Positions 1-8,431 of a stretch of 40,620 bases of DNA are shown piece after piece (the first letter of the stretch is position 1; every line of letters starts with the position of its first letter). The translations under genes were made by a program, and so were the position numbers. The notes beneath the pieces are model-generated. The model was given only the letters and a program-made list of their open reading frames with translations, had not been told where the DNA came from and did not search any database. Source of the DNA: Methanolinea sp. (GTDB lineage: Archaea > Halobacteriota > Methanomicrobia > Methanomicrobiales > Methanospirillaceae); assembly GCA_018263335.1 (NCBI GenBank), contig JADFCY010000016.1, positions 1 to 40,620 of the forward strand, written 5' to 3'.

Positions 1-101
1 TTGGTTGTGTCACAAGATCGGCTAAGATCTCACCGGCAACAATAGTAATGAGTTATCCCATCTCACAAGCATTTCGGTAATCAGAGAAGAGAACCAGTGG
101 G

Positions 102-135
102 GCCGCCGCGGGGGCGCCCCGTCGGGGGCGGCGGC
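102..135. repeat. GC-rich inverted repeat
   Basis: A 7-bp stem (102-108 with 129-135, GCCGCCG/CGGCGGC) encloses a 10-bp perfect palindrome at 111-120 (GGGGCGCCCC). It sits in the non-coding stretch 1-209, just beyond the 3' end of a transposase remnant. It could be a terminator-like hairpin or part of a mobile-element end. No gene is visible in 1-209. Confidence 0.4.
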
Positions 136-209
136 GTCTATCCTAATCGGAGTGTGGGGTGAAGTCCCCCTTCTGCACTATCCAATTTGTTCAAGATGGT
201 ATTGAGGAG

Positions 210-518
210 CTAATAAGAACGTGATTCAATCGAGATTTGAATTGCAATTGATGTAAGCCCATGGAGTCCCATGTATTCATGGCGAAATCGTCGATATAAC
301 CAGGGACTGGTATACCGTACGAGGATGAATCTCAATATAGCTTCAAGTCCCTGAGTGGTCCATCGCATCCATTTGTGCTTTACCCGTTTCGATATCTCAC
401 CCATCAACCGTTCAATCATGTTGGAGTTCCAGGGAACATCAATGCCGAATAAAGATAATCGGGCGAATGTTACCAGTGTATTTGAATAGGTATTGATCCC
501 AAACTCCTCACATATTAG
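210..518 (-). pseudogene. transposase remnant (C-terminal part)
   Basis: The reading frame runs without a start codon from about 518 down to a TAG at 210-212. From memory it reads like the C-terminal end of an archaeal transposase: the residues WNSNMIERLMGEISKRVKHK are followed by a basic, Trp/Arg-rich segment and a conserved-looking tail. The phrase with N, E and R spaced around the last acidic residue suits a DDE catalytic domain. The N-terminal two thirds is absent, because upstream the frame runs into the 3' end of the IS1634-type transposase gene and meets a stop. It is therefore a truncated copy, probably cut by insertion or recombination with the neighbouring element. The exact IS family was not assigned. 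Confidence 0.6.
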
Positions 519-1932
519 GGAATATATCGAGTTTGAGTTTCTCGGCGATATTCTTCACCTTCTTTGGCACCTCGGTAATCCATCTATTCTGGTCGGTGGA
601 AACAGCATACACCTTTGACAATAGCAGGAGGAGGCCATGGGGAGAGAGGTGTGCGGAGAGTCCTGCCTGCTTGATCCGGTTCAGGATCTGACAGTACAGA
701 TAGAGGCAGAGAAACCCGATGAACAAATGCCCAAAGACCGCGGTAGAATCCCGAAGATAGAGTTTATCTGCCTGGATCAGGCTCTTGAACGCGGCGAAAT
801 GATTTTCAACCAGATTTCGGGACTTATACAGTTCGTAGATCTTCTGTGAGGGTGCTGTGATCGAAGAGAGGATCAGGATCCTGCCGGCACGCTTCAGCCG
901 CTGGTTCAATGTCTCCCGGTCGATTGCTCCCTCTTCCAGCAGGTGGTAGAGGGTCTTTTGCTCTTCCACCGCAAGATCGGCGTCTTCGTAGAGATAGAGC
1001 GTCAGACCGTCGAGTTCTCGCTTTCCGGCATGAATGAGCCGTTTGTGGTAGAAGAAATGGTCAGTGAGATGGATCCGTGTCGTATACCTGGTGCTGTTTC
1101 GGCGCTGAGGGAGGACGAACGGGATCTTCGCCTCGGTCAGAATCTTTTCATTTCTCTCCGAGACGAAACCCCGGTCGAGGACGAGAGTCGTTCTGGCGGT
1201 ATCGATCTCGGCGAGGGATCCGACGAGGGTGGCGACATCCCTGACCGAGCCTGGCAGGGCGCGGATCATCACGGGAAGACCGGTGTCCGTCGCGCTGAAG
1301 AGCGCGATGTTGACCTGCGGGAGCCAGACGCCTTCGGCGTTGTAGCCGAACTCGGCGAGATTGATGGTATCGGAGTGGGAGAAGATGAACGAGAGATCGT
1401 AAACGAGCTGCTGCGTCTCCGAGGAGAGATGCCGAAACACCGCCTGCTGGGCGGTGCGGTCGCCGCCGACAGCGGTGAGGACGCGGGTGAGGCTGCGGGG
1501 GTTGCAGTCTGCGGAGATGGTAAGGATATTGTCGAGTTTCTCCCAGGCATCCCCAATCCGGGAGAGCGGGGTATATCCAGAGATCCGGGTGAAGACCAGG
1601 GCGACGATCTCCTGCCAACAGGCCGGGAACGCCTCCTGGAGAACCGGGAGCACCTCGCCGAACTCTTCGGCCATCAGGGCGGCATTCCCGTATTCATGAA
1701 TGCTACGGGGATTCATCGGGATGCTCTGTACTTTTCTTCCTTTGGCGATGAGACCCTGGTCTTTCGTGAGTCTGCCGAGATACTTGCTGACCTTCTTTGG
1801 CGATTTGGTTGCCTTGTCGTAGATGCTTGTCGACCGGTAGACGTAGGGTTTGCCCTGGATCTCCTTGATCTCAAGACACTTCTCTCCCTTCTGCCTCTGC
1901 TCCTCCAGCCACGCCCGAACCCACTCTTCCAT
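508..1932 (-). mobile_element. IS1634-type transposase (IS4 superfamily)
   Basis: A 474-residue DDE transposase of the IS1634 group of the IS4 superfamily. It cuts and re-joins the ends of its own element. The N-terminus (about 20-60) has the typical stretch of short beta strands and Lys-rich turns ending in YLGRL. Candidate catalytic residues are D179, D253 (in VLDRGF) and E376. E376 lies inside the IS4 signature Y369-x2-R372-x3-E376-x6-K383. The length is normal for the family and there is no internal stop, so the protein may be functional. Clear terminal inverted repeats were not found. A 10-bp direct repeat (ATATTAGGGA) occurs at 512-521 and 1941-1950, but the left copy lies inside the end of the coding region. 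Long open frames on the opposite strand are shadows. Confidence 0.9.
512..521 (+). repeat. 10-bp direct repeat, left copy
   Basis: ATATTAGGGA occurs here and at 1941-1950 in the same orientation, bracketing the transposase coding region. The left copy overlaps the last codons of the transposase, so it cannot be read simply as a target-site duplication. Confidence 0.4.
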
Positions 1933-1940
1933 ATGTGATA

Positions 1941-1950
1941 ATATTAGGGA
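1941..1950 (+). repeat. 10-bp direct repeat, right copy
   Basis: Right partner of the ATATTAGGGA repeat at 512-521, lying 9 nt upstream of the transposase start codon on the minus strand. The stretch 1951-2215 beyond it holds no recognisable gene. Confidence 0.4.
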
Positions 1951-2215
1951 TTATAAATATATAGATCTTTCCCTTCTTCTTCAGGGGATGCTGAAAAGGA
2001 GAACAGAATATGAAGTATATGCCCTAAATCATGCGGAATTCTGGATCAAGATAACCTTTGGATACCTGGAACGGCTTTTGATTGGACACGGGATTGCCAT
2101 ATTCACCCCGTATCGTTTGCCCCGGGCATATACCGCACGTATCAGCTGTCAGAACGAAATATGAATGCCATGGTTCATCGAACCGTCTGCTCCATGGACC
2201 ACACAGACTGGATTT

Positions 2216-2404
2216 ATGATAAATAACCGCGTAAAACCCACGGTAAATGGGACCAGGTCAGGGTATACCATACGCTTTACCTGTCCCAATTGTGCAAAAG
2301 AGAACACGATTGTGTACAACATGCCCAAGGCCTTTTACAAGGAATCAAGGGACGCGGTCTGCGGAAAGTGCAGGAAGCACTACACCGTGCTGACACCGGA
2401 TTGA
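2216..2404 (+). CDS. small zinc-ribbon protein, paralogue A
   Basis: A 62-residue protein with two knuckles, CPNC and CGKC, spaced as in a zinc ribbon, and the end HYTVLTPD. A near-identical paralogue of the same length lies at 4661-4849. The two agree from VKPTV onward and share VYNMPKA and YKESR. This fixes the start at 2216, because homology does not extend into the 17 extra codons available upstream. The role is unknown. Proteins of this size with two CxxC motifs often bind nucleic acid or act as adaptor subunits, but nothing here shows which. No clear Shine-Dalgarno sequence precedes the start, so the transcript may be leaderless or nearly so. Confidence 0.75.
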   Translation: MINNRVKPTVNGTRSGYTIRFTCPNCAKENTIVYNMPKAFYKESRDAVCGKCRKHYTVLTPD

Positions 2405-2504
2405 TATGCTGAGATGCAGGTGTGAAAAGAAGGGTTTTCACCTGTGTTCTCCCATTTTCTTTCCTTTTTAAGAGATCCCTCCTGACTGAGAGCGGGTGGA
2501 CTTT

Positions 2505-4022
2505 TCACACCATCGTGACATTCGTCGTCCAGTAATCTACAAGCAGGATTTCCATGTCCGTGGTACATGTATCGCAGGCAATCTTCGGGTTCTGCACTGC
2601 CAGGCGGAACATCAGTTCATCGCCGGGATCAGGGGTGCGAGGGGCATCCACGTCTTTCTGGATAATATACCGTTATGGATCAAGGCTTCCGAAGTAGTAT
2701 CTCCTGTAGCGCCGGCGCTCCTCTTCCGTCGCATTATGGGATTAGTCTGCAGCCTCTGCTACCGTGACGTCGACCGGTATCCAGCCATATCCTTCAAGGT
2801 AATATTCTGCCCAGAAGTGTTCACCCGCAAGTCCCGGGACGAGTTGGAACCCTCCCGTGGACCGTGCGGGGATATCAAGTGATCGGCACAGGGCGGCAAA
2901 TTACATGCTCTGCGACCCACAGTCGCCAAACCCCGTCTCAAGGACAAAAGTGGATTCAGGTATCCCTGCAGTCTCCAGCATGAAATGCGGAACGTGGCTG
3001 TAGGGGAGGGTGTCCATGATGTGCCAGTAGATCTTCTCTGCCGGGATCTGGGGTTTTGTCTCGCCTCCCACGATTTCGAGTGCCTTTTTCGTTATTCCGG
3101 GTGTGATTGCTATGTTCTTTCCGGACGCCATGTAGTGCAGGTATTCGTGATTGCCCGTGTCCTAATTTTCGACTTTGGAAGGATCAATGACAAACCGCAC
3201 CTCGTGCTGGGTGAACCTGAATTGTGTCGAGATATTGAGGAAACCCCCGTTCACGTCCGCGAGAGGGATCTCCAGATATGCATGCCCGATGTCGGCGGAG
3301 GTATCCGGCCAGGAACGGACGTACTGTGCCGGCTCGACCGAGAGGATTGCAACATCTGACTGGGAACCGGACTCTATGGGGGCCGGGACCCATATCCGCA
3401 TGGTGCCAGTCTCCGGGAGAAGTTGCGTGGGAAGCAAGAGGCGCTGGGTTATTTCAAATACGACCGGTTCGCCCTAGGGCCCCTTGTTGGGAAGCGGAGG
3501 GGCGAACGCAAGGCTGCTCGTCTCATCAAAGAAAGGTGAATAATTGAACTCTTTTGTCATTCTCCGGGCCAGTGTGAGATTATGAAACATGATATTGCTG
3601 ACTGTATCGGAGAAGTAGAGGTGTTCGCCGTCACTCACTCGGCGGATACTCTTCTCTTCCGAGAGGAGATCGGCGATCTCCCTGGCTGAAAATTCCGGAT
3701 ACGCTCGCATTATCTCTGATTCGGCGGCCGAGCGGTTGAGAGGGAACTCTAATATCATTCACTCCGATACAAGTGCTTCTTTCAGGGCTTTCCGGGCAGA
3801 GACAGTATCACCCCTGGCCTGGGAATCGCTGTATGCCTGCATGGAGAGTTCAGCTGCAGAACGGTAATTCGATGCACCCTACGCCGCTGCGGCCTTTGCG
3901 GCGAGGTCACAGGCGGCCAGGTTGTCATAGTCAGAACTCTTCGAGATGCACCCGGGAGATGTCGCAATAAAAACGAACATCACGATAAAGAGAGGATAAA
4001 TCGCCCCAGGGAAATCCTGCAT
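2505..4022 (-). pseudogene. transglutaminase-like lipoprotein gene with seven in-frame stops
   Basis: A single uninterrupted frame of 506 codons from ATG 4022 to TGA 2505-2507, broken only by stop codons. TAG is at codons 48, 183 and 287, TGA at 88, and TAA at 374, 427 and 450. Ignoring the stops, the product is a secreted lipoprotein: hydrophobic leader at 8-22 with lipobox Cys about 25, an N-terminal repeat-like helical region, a beta-rich middle, and a transglutaminase-like core. The core keeps C368 in GFGDCGSQSM, H402 in EHFWAEYY and D418 in WIPVDVTVAE. Such proteins are usually extracellular thiol proteases or transferases. With ordinary decoding the gene cannot make its enzyme, so it is called a pseudogene. 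The absence of any frameshift over 1.5 kb is unusual. Segments between stops read as intact protein. Confidence 0.8.
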
Positions 4023-4103
4023 AGTATTCCCATTACGAGAACAGGACGATAATGGTTTGTCCCTGGTGATACTGGACACTTCAGGAAAAAATTCCGCGCG
4101 GAA

Positions 4104-4117
4104 GGAAAAAATTTAAA
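4104..4117 (+). promoter_or_regulatory. TATA-like promoter element
   Basis: An A/T-only run upstream of the CxxC protein at 4223. It resembles an archaeal box A, but the implied leader of about 80 nt is long, and a second AT-rich candidate (TTTATTATCTAT) lies at about 4163-4174. Confidence 0.3.
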
Positions 4118-4222
4118 AAATATCGAAGGATATAGCGATTTTTGTATGGGACGAAGCTGCCCTTTATTATCTATCGCAACAGAATAGTAATTACAGTTTT
4201 TCTAGACTGTTTGAGTAAAGAT

Positions 4223-4390
4223 ATGTTTCGATCAAATTTTGGCGGCCCGAGAAATATGGGACCCCGTGAAATGACAAAGGTAGTCTGTTCTGACTGCGGA
4301 AAAGATTGTGAAGTACCGTTTAAGCCGACCGAGGGCAGGCCCGTCTATTGCCAGGAATGCCTTCCGAACCACAGGCGGCCCCGGTTATAA
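4223..4390 (+). CDS. small CxxC-CxxC zinc-ribbon protein
   Basis: A 55-residue protein. The first 20 residues are Gly/Arg/Asn-rich. Residues from about 25 form a zinc ribbon, with CSDC followed by another Cys three residues on, then CQEC and a basic tail (HRRPRL). This arrangement is widespread in archaea and in candidate-phyla bacteria, usually in very small proteins of unknown function with an RG-rich head and a ribbon tail. The ATG at 4223 was chosen because the upstream in-frame codons (from 4142) encode an unrelated hydrophobic stretch across the likely promoter. It is transcribed divergently from the broken transglutaminase gene. Nucleic-acid binding is plausible but only inferred. Confidence 0.7.
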   Translation: MFRSNFGGPRNMGPREMTKVVCSDCGKDCEVPFKPTEGRPVYCQECLPNHRRPRL

Positions 4391-4660
4391 TTCTCTCTTT
4401 TTTTAGCCCGATCGTCCCTGTTGGCGGCAGGCTCATATTCTGACACCTGTATCCTACGTCTATTTACCCTCATACATCCTATACTCGTGGAGCCAGGCAC
4501 TTGACTGGACACAAGGAAGCGCCTTTTTATGGGATACGATGCATGGAAATCCCGTCATCAAATGTATTCCCTGCGCATACCATATGCTTGAGAATATGAG
4601 AATATGAATCATGCAATGCGGCAATCTTCGCGAAGAGGCCGTATCGTATATATTGAAATC

Positions 4661-4849
4661 ATGATGAAGAGTGTTGTTAAACCGACGGTAATAGGGACGA
4701 GGTCCGGGTATGTCATCCGTTTCACCTGCCCCAGTTGTTTCAAAGAGAACTCAATTGTGTACAATATGCCAAAGGCCTATTATAAAGAGTCCAGGGAAGG
4801 GACGTGTATTCAATGCAGGAAGCACTACACCGTGCTGACACCGGATTAA
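4661..4849 (+). CDS. small zinc-ribbon protein, paralogue B
   Basis: A 62-residue paralogue of the protein at 2216-2404, with knuckles CPSC and CIQC, shared YNMPKA and YKESR segments and the identical C-terminus HYTVLTPD. Differences are mostly conservative, so both copies look like maintained genes. The start may be 4661 or the next ATG at 4664. An upstream in-frame ATG (4604) would add 19 residues not shared with the other copy. An AT-rich run lies immediately upstream (about 4648-4655), too close to the start to be a normal TATA box for it. The preceding gap 4391-4660 holds nothing else recognisable. Confidence 0.75.
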   Translation: MMKSVVKPTVIGTRSGYVIRFTCPSCFKENSIVYNMPKAYYKESREGTCIQCRKHYTVLTPD

Positions 4850-4990
4850 CCTAAAAAGTCACACAATCGAAGAAGAGTGAATACACTCTTCCTCTTTTCC
4901 TTTTCCGAATGAAAATCACTTCCTGATTTTCATCGTTTAGGTCCGACGGCAGGGCAGTCATGTATGCTTCCAATGAAATTGCCACCGGCA

Positions 4991-5085
4991 GTTTCATGCG
5001 TCAGGACTGTTGCGAGGCGCATCAGGGGTGTGTTCATTTTGTATGCGTGTCTCTCGACCAGTGAATCATGTAATTTTCTCTTTTG
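4991..5085. repeat. dispersed repeat, copy 1
   Basis: The part from 5034 to about 5082 matches 34451 to about 34498 with few mismatches; both contain TATGCGTGTCTC followed by a GAC and an AATCAT. A second block at 4991-5022 matches 34379-34412 only in reverse complement. In the second copy that block is bounded by GCGTC/GACGC arms, so it could be the inverted loop of a hairpin. The small open frame covering this region (4930-5133, minus) is best read as part of the repeat. The rest of 4850-5446 holds no gene. Confidence 0.55.
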
Positions 5086-5446
5086 ATAACCTGGTATCTC
5101 TCCCTGGAATAGAGGTTGCCTTACGCTACTCATTCATCCTGTGATTGTAGCCAGGTGACGGGACAGGAGCATACCTTTTTTCTTGTAATGATGTGCAACG
5201 GGATGGGTCCCGCTTTCTGTAAGGTGTTTCCTGGGCGCGGGATTCCGTTCCCCCTTCACCTGACTTCTCCTTGATCCGGGTCTTCCATTCGAATCACAGG
5301 GTCGGGGGAATCTTCATCTCGCGCGAGGCAGAGTCGACTTTTTTCCCCTTGCAGTACTACACTCCGCTCGTAGTTCATTTCCGAGATTTTTGGATCTTTT
5401 TGGTGTAAGCGAACCTTTTTCAAGTCATAAACCTTCCTCAACAACT

Positions 5447-5845
5447 ATGCCAAACATCTCTTACTTTGAGGTTCCTGCAGATGACGTTGCGCGGGCAAAG
5501 AGGTTCTACGTTGAGGTACTTGGATGGGATTTCATGCGGACCCAGGTGCCGGGGATACCGGTGGAATACTGGAATATCACGACAGGGAAGTCCCGCAAGG
5601 ATACCCTGAACATGGGGGGACTGTACCAACGGAAGGACCCATCATCCCGCATGATGATGTATGCGGTCGTCAGGGAAATCGACCAGACGATCTCAAAAGT
5701 CAAGGAGATGGGGGGTGACGTTATATCCCCGAAAATGACGATTGACACCGTGGGAACCCTTGTCACCATCCTCGACAGCGAAGGGAACATGCTCGGCCTT
5801 TGGGAGCAGGAAAAGAAAAAACCCCCCTACCCCCAGTCACGCTGA
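5447..5845 (+). CDS. VOC/glyoxalase-fold protein
   Basis: A 132-residue protein of the vicinal-oxygen-chelate superfamily. The N-terminus PNISYFEVPADDVARAKRFY is the typical first beta-alpha unit, followed by YVEVLGWDF. A second half-module includes MMYAVVREIDQTISKVKEMG and ends TILDSEGNMLGLWEQ. This two-module layout is found in glyoxalases, dioxygenases and resistance proteins, but also in many family members without known substrate. Metal ligands are not obvious at all four usual positions, so no reaction is assigned. The start at 5447 matches the usual family N-terminus, and the in-frame ATG at 5390 would add a non-homologous extension. It appears to be a single-gene unit. Confidence 0.85.
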   Translation: MPNISYFEVPADDVARAKRFYVEVLGWDFMRTQVPGIPVEYWNITTGKSRKDTLNMGGLYQRKDPSSRMMMYAVVREIDQTISKVKEMGGDVISPKMTIDTVGTLVTILDSEGNMLGLWEQEKKKPPYPQSR

Positions 5846-5916
5846 AATAGACTGCGAATTACCCCTATCTTTGGAGATTCGGGGGCGTGGATCCTGAGAA
5901 ACAACAAAGTCGTATC

Positions 5917-6264
5917 ACAGGGGTTGACCTGCAGATCCTGATCGTCGGTATCGCGGAGAGGTTTTTTATTCCGGAAGGGAGAACCTCGTTCGCATCCCTG
6001 GAAACGGGTTGGATAATGGCATCAATCCCGCGATCATCTCATGCCTCGTTGCCACGTTCCCCGGTCCACTTGCAGGTATCGGCCGTGCGGAAGGGTCCCC
6101 CCTGGCACCCAGAATAATCACCGGGACCGTCGTCCCCCATTATCTCTCCTATCGGTGTCTCCATCGGGGACCTGGTCCAGGGAGCAATCACTGAGAAGAG
6201 AGGCGGTTTTCCCGGCATTACATTTTTATCTGCAGGGGGACCTCCTCACCGCAGCATACCCTGA
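5917..6264 (+). pseudogene. possible frameshifted gene remnant
   Basis: Between two clear genes one frame reads a coherent hydrophobic, Gly/Pro-rich segment (5985-6137, including DNGINPAIISCLVATFPGPL). It appears to continue after a +1 shift near 6140 as a similar segment (IISPIGVSIGDLVQGAI) ending at TGA 6262-6264. No start codon in frame and no family recognised. It may be the tail of a decayed gene; the evidence is only that both pieces look like real protein and abut. Otherwise 5846-6312 is empty. Confidence 0.25.
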
Positions 6265-6312
6265 AAACAGGCGTTGCGTTCCTCTTTATACCCGGCCACC
6301 AGAGTACCCGCC

Positions 6313-6474
6313 ATGAAGACGCAGCAGGAACAGAAGACAAAAGGACACAAGGCCCCGGAAAGCCCGGCTCCCGCATCCCCTGTCCAGAAAAAGACCGAAG
6401 AATCGCTTGATGCCAGGAAGATCGCCTCCCTGAAAGATAAAAATGCGGCGAAGGCAAAGAAGAAGCGGCACTGA
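6313..6474 (+). CDS. small basic Lys/Ala-rich protein, copy 1
   Basis: A 53-residue protein, rich in Lys, Ala, Pro, Gln and Glu, with no hydrophobic segment and a very basic end (AAKAKKKRH). It is probably disordered. It resembles the 53-residue protein at 6705-6866, which has the same length, a Pro/Gly-rich middle and a KIAxxxxNxxxKR-type tail. The two may be an old duplication. The in-frame ATG upstream (6274) was rejected because the extra residues do not resemble the paired protein. Function unknown. The charge suggests binding to nucleic acid or the ribosome, which is inference only. Confidence 0.5.
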   Translation: MKTQQEQKTKGHKAPESPAPASPVQKKTEESLDARKIASLKDKNAAKAKKKRH

Positions 6475-6704
6475 TCTTTTCTGTCTCATCAACTCTCCAG
6501 GTTTTCGCGTTGAGCCGACTTTTAAGACTGAGACAGATCCCGTGAGAGCACATCATCACTTCCTGCCTTGGCCATACCAATCCCTGCAGCCTCATATGGA
6601 ACGTTCGAAAATACGTGGTTTCCTTGAGAGAAAAGTTCAAAAAACCCCATGAAATTCGTTATCTCCAGCCAAGGTATATCATCCCCTGCACCGTATCATC
6701 CCTC

Positions 6705-6866
6705 ATGAGAGATATAGACAACCCGAAAGGCAAAGGGAAAAAATCTGAAAGTGCCAGGGACACTCCAGTACGCGGGGCAGGATCCGGGGCTGTCGGCACA
6801 AAACCCGCGCCATTAACCGCAAAAGAGAAGATCGCAGCAAACCAGAGGAATAAGCGAAGAAAATAA
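6705..6866 (+). CDS. small basic Lys/Gly-rich protein, copy 2
   Basis: A 53-residue basic protein beginning MRDIDNPKGKGKKSE, with a Gly/Ala/Pro-rich middle and the end EKIAANQRNKRRK. Same size, composition and tail pattern as the product of 6313-6474, about 230 nt upstream. The longer frame from 6615 includes a stretch with no resemblance to its partner, so the internal ATG at 6705 is preferred. Low complexity makes the call uncertain, but two such genes of identical length side by side argue against chance. Confidence 0.5.
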   Translation: MRDIDNPKGKGKKSESARDTPVRGAGSGAVGTKPAPLTAKEKIAANQRNKRRK

Positions 6867-6923
6867 GCGTCCCGGCCGCCGTCCATGGAGACAGTCGGAC
6901 GAAAAGTGGTTTTTTTATTGCGT

Positions 6924-7208
6924 TCAGGCAGCCGGGTCTTTTAAGGTGATCCGGTATATGCACCGGTTTCCGGAAGACTTCTTCCGGTTCACCCTGAACC
7001 GGTTCCTCTGCATGGTCTCGGCCCGTTCGAGGTATTTTGCCATCTCATGGCCTGTTGTCCTGGATCCGCAGCGTTCGATGATCTCTCCTACCTGCCCGTT
7101 CAGGACCATGCCGTCTTTGAGACAGGATAGGAGCGATTCACTGATCTCCCACTGCTTACTCCGTATACTCTTCTCCATCCTGTAACAATTGTCCCTTATA
7201 GTAGTCAT
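6924..7208 (-). CDS. small hypothetical protein, possible helix-turn-helix
   Basis: A 94-residue basic protein (start ATG 7208; the frame is open further upstream to 7391 but that part is low quality). Helical segments around 17-35 and 38-60, followed by a basic strand-like end (RVNRKKSSGNRCIYRITL), are compatible with a small winged-helix fold. No family was recognised and no catalytic motif is visible. It converges with the preceding small basic gene. The following stretch 7209-7687 contains no other supported gene. Confidence 0.45.
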   Translation of the reverse strand: MTTIRDNCYRMEKSIRSKQWEISESLLSCLKDGMVLNGQVGEIIERCGSRTTGHEMAKYLERAETMQRNRFRVNRKKSSGNRCIYRITLKDPAA

Positions 7209-7675
7209 AGCTGTGGGATAAGGTACCGCAATGTTGACATGGGAGATTGCCCGGGGGCGTGATATTAAACCTCGGGAATACTCTTTCTTATCACGCCTCC
7301 TCCCAGAGGAAATAATGGATGCGGAAGGAACATGAGAAGAATTGCAATAACTCCCGGAACAGGGTTGCACCCTGTTATATCTTTCCGGCATTATATCCTG
7401 GTCTTCTGCACAAAATCCAAACGCTCATCGCCCGAATCCTCACACTGCCACTCTTATGAAGGTGGGAATTGTCCCCCGCCCAAAGACAGAGGGCCTCTGC
7501 CAGGGGAGCATGACTTTCGCGTGACTGCCGAGGGAAAGGGAGCGTTTACAGATGCCGGCCAGGTCGAGATCGTCGGCTTCGTGAGTTGCGGGGAGGTGCC
7601 CGGTCAAACGGGCAATCCCGGGAGCAAAGATGCTCATGGAGAGGGGGTGCGCAGGCGATTCCACCGGGAGTGAGC

Positions 7676-7683
7676 GGGGGAGG
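7676..7683 (+). promoter_or_regulatory. ribosome binding site deciding a GTG start
   Basis: A G-rich Shine-Dalgarno-like run (GGGGGAGG at about 7676-7683) lies 5 nt before GTG 7688 and supports that start over the ATG at 7586. Confidence 0.5.
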
Positions 7684-7687
7684 ATTT

Positions 7688-8260
7688 GTGCCCGAGGATG
7701 TCTTCGAGCAATACGCGGATGACTACGACCGCTGGTTCGAGGAACACCCGGCAGAGTACCGGGCAGAACTTGCCCGGGTTCGTGTACTGCTCCCTCCAAT
7801 TGTCCCCTCTTCTGTCGAAGTGGGGGTGGGCTCCGGGAGGTTTGCGGCACCGCTCGGTATACCCCTCGGGATCGAGCCCTCCCCGGCGCTCTGCCGGATG
7901 GCGCGACAGAGGGGGATCGAGGTTATCCGGGCAATCGGCGAGGCGATCCCCTTCAGGGACGCATCCATCCCGTCAGTCCTGATGGTGACCGTCATCTGCT
8001 TCCTTGAAGACCCACCCCGGGTGCTCGCCGAACTGCGCCGAATCCTCGTCCCTGGGGGCGCTGTCGTGCTCGCATTCATCGAACGAGGCGGCCCAACACA
8101 CAAAAAATATCTCCATGAAGGAGGGAAGGGACGATTTCTCTCCCGTGCACGCTTTTATTCAAAAGAGGAAGTGCAGGCTCTGCTTGAGACTGCCGGATTT
8201 CGAATCACTGCTGTGGATCCCCGGGCAGGGTTCTGTGTCATCGCAGCGCAGAAGAGCTGA
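7688..8260 (+). CDS. SAM-dependent methyltransferase, class I
   Basis: A 190-residue Rossmann-fold methyltransferase of the Methyltransf_11 type. It opens with VFEQYADDYDRWFEEHP, the usual N-terminal helix. Motif I is VEVGVGSGRFAAPL (SAM binding), an acidic residue follows in GIEPS, the motif II/III area is AEAIPF-like (GEAIPFRDASIPSVLMV), and LRRILVPGGAVVLAFIERGG is the post-motif strand. The C-terminal YSKEEVQALLETAGF is typical. The substrate cannot be told from sequence. The GTG start at 7688 follows a strong ribosome binding site and begins exactly where family members begin. It is followed by the STAS-kinase fusion after 171 nt, on the same strand. Confidence 0.9.
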   Translation: MPEDVFEQYADDYDRWFEEHPAEYRAELARVRVLLPPIVPSSVEVGVGSGRFAAPLGIPLGIEPSPALCRMARQRGIEVIRAIGEAIPFRDASIPSVLMVTVICFLEDPPRVLAELRRILVPGGAVVLAFIERGGPTHKKYLHEGGKGRFLSRARFYSKEEVQALLETAGFRITAVDPRAGFCVIAAQKS

Positions 8261-8431
8261 TCAGAGAGGAATAGGGTTTTTGCACAGATTGTCATTGGCT
8301 CCGGAATCAATCGTCGATATTCAACTTCAATCCCATAATACCCCCCTTTTTTGCCGGCCGATTTTATCGAGGCATTTATCCGCACCTGAAACGTTGATAA
8401 GAGTATTGTTGCCAATGAATGGTGAGTCCCG

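Noticed and set aside
943-1938. 331-codon open frame on the plus strand
   Set aside because: It is the exact antisense of the transposase gene; its composition (repeated E/G/R/D) is a codon-bias shadow.
512-1950. ATATTAGGGA direct repeat as IS target duplication
   Set aside because: The left copy lies within the transposase coding end and no inverted repeats were found just inside the two copies.
2505-4022. Pyrrolysine or selenocysteine decoding of the internal stops
   Set aside because: All three stop codons occur, so no single recoded amino acid explains them, and no insertion element or pyl gene is visible in the window.
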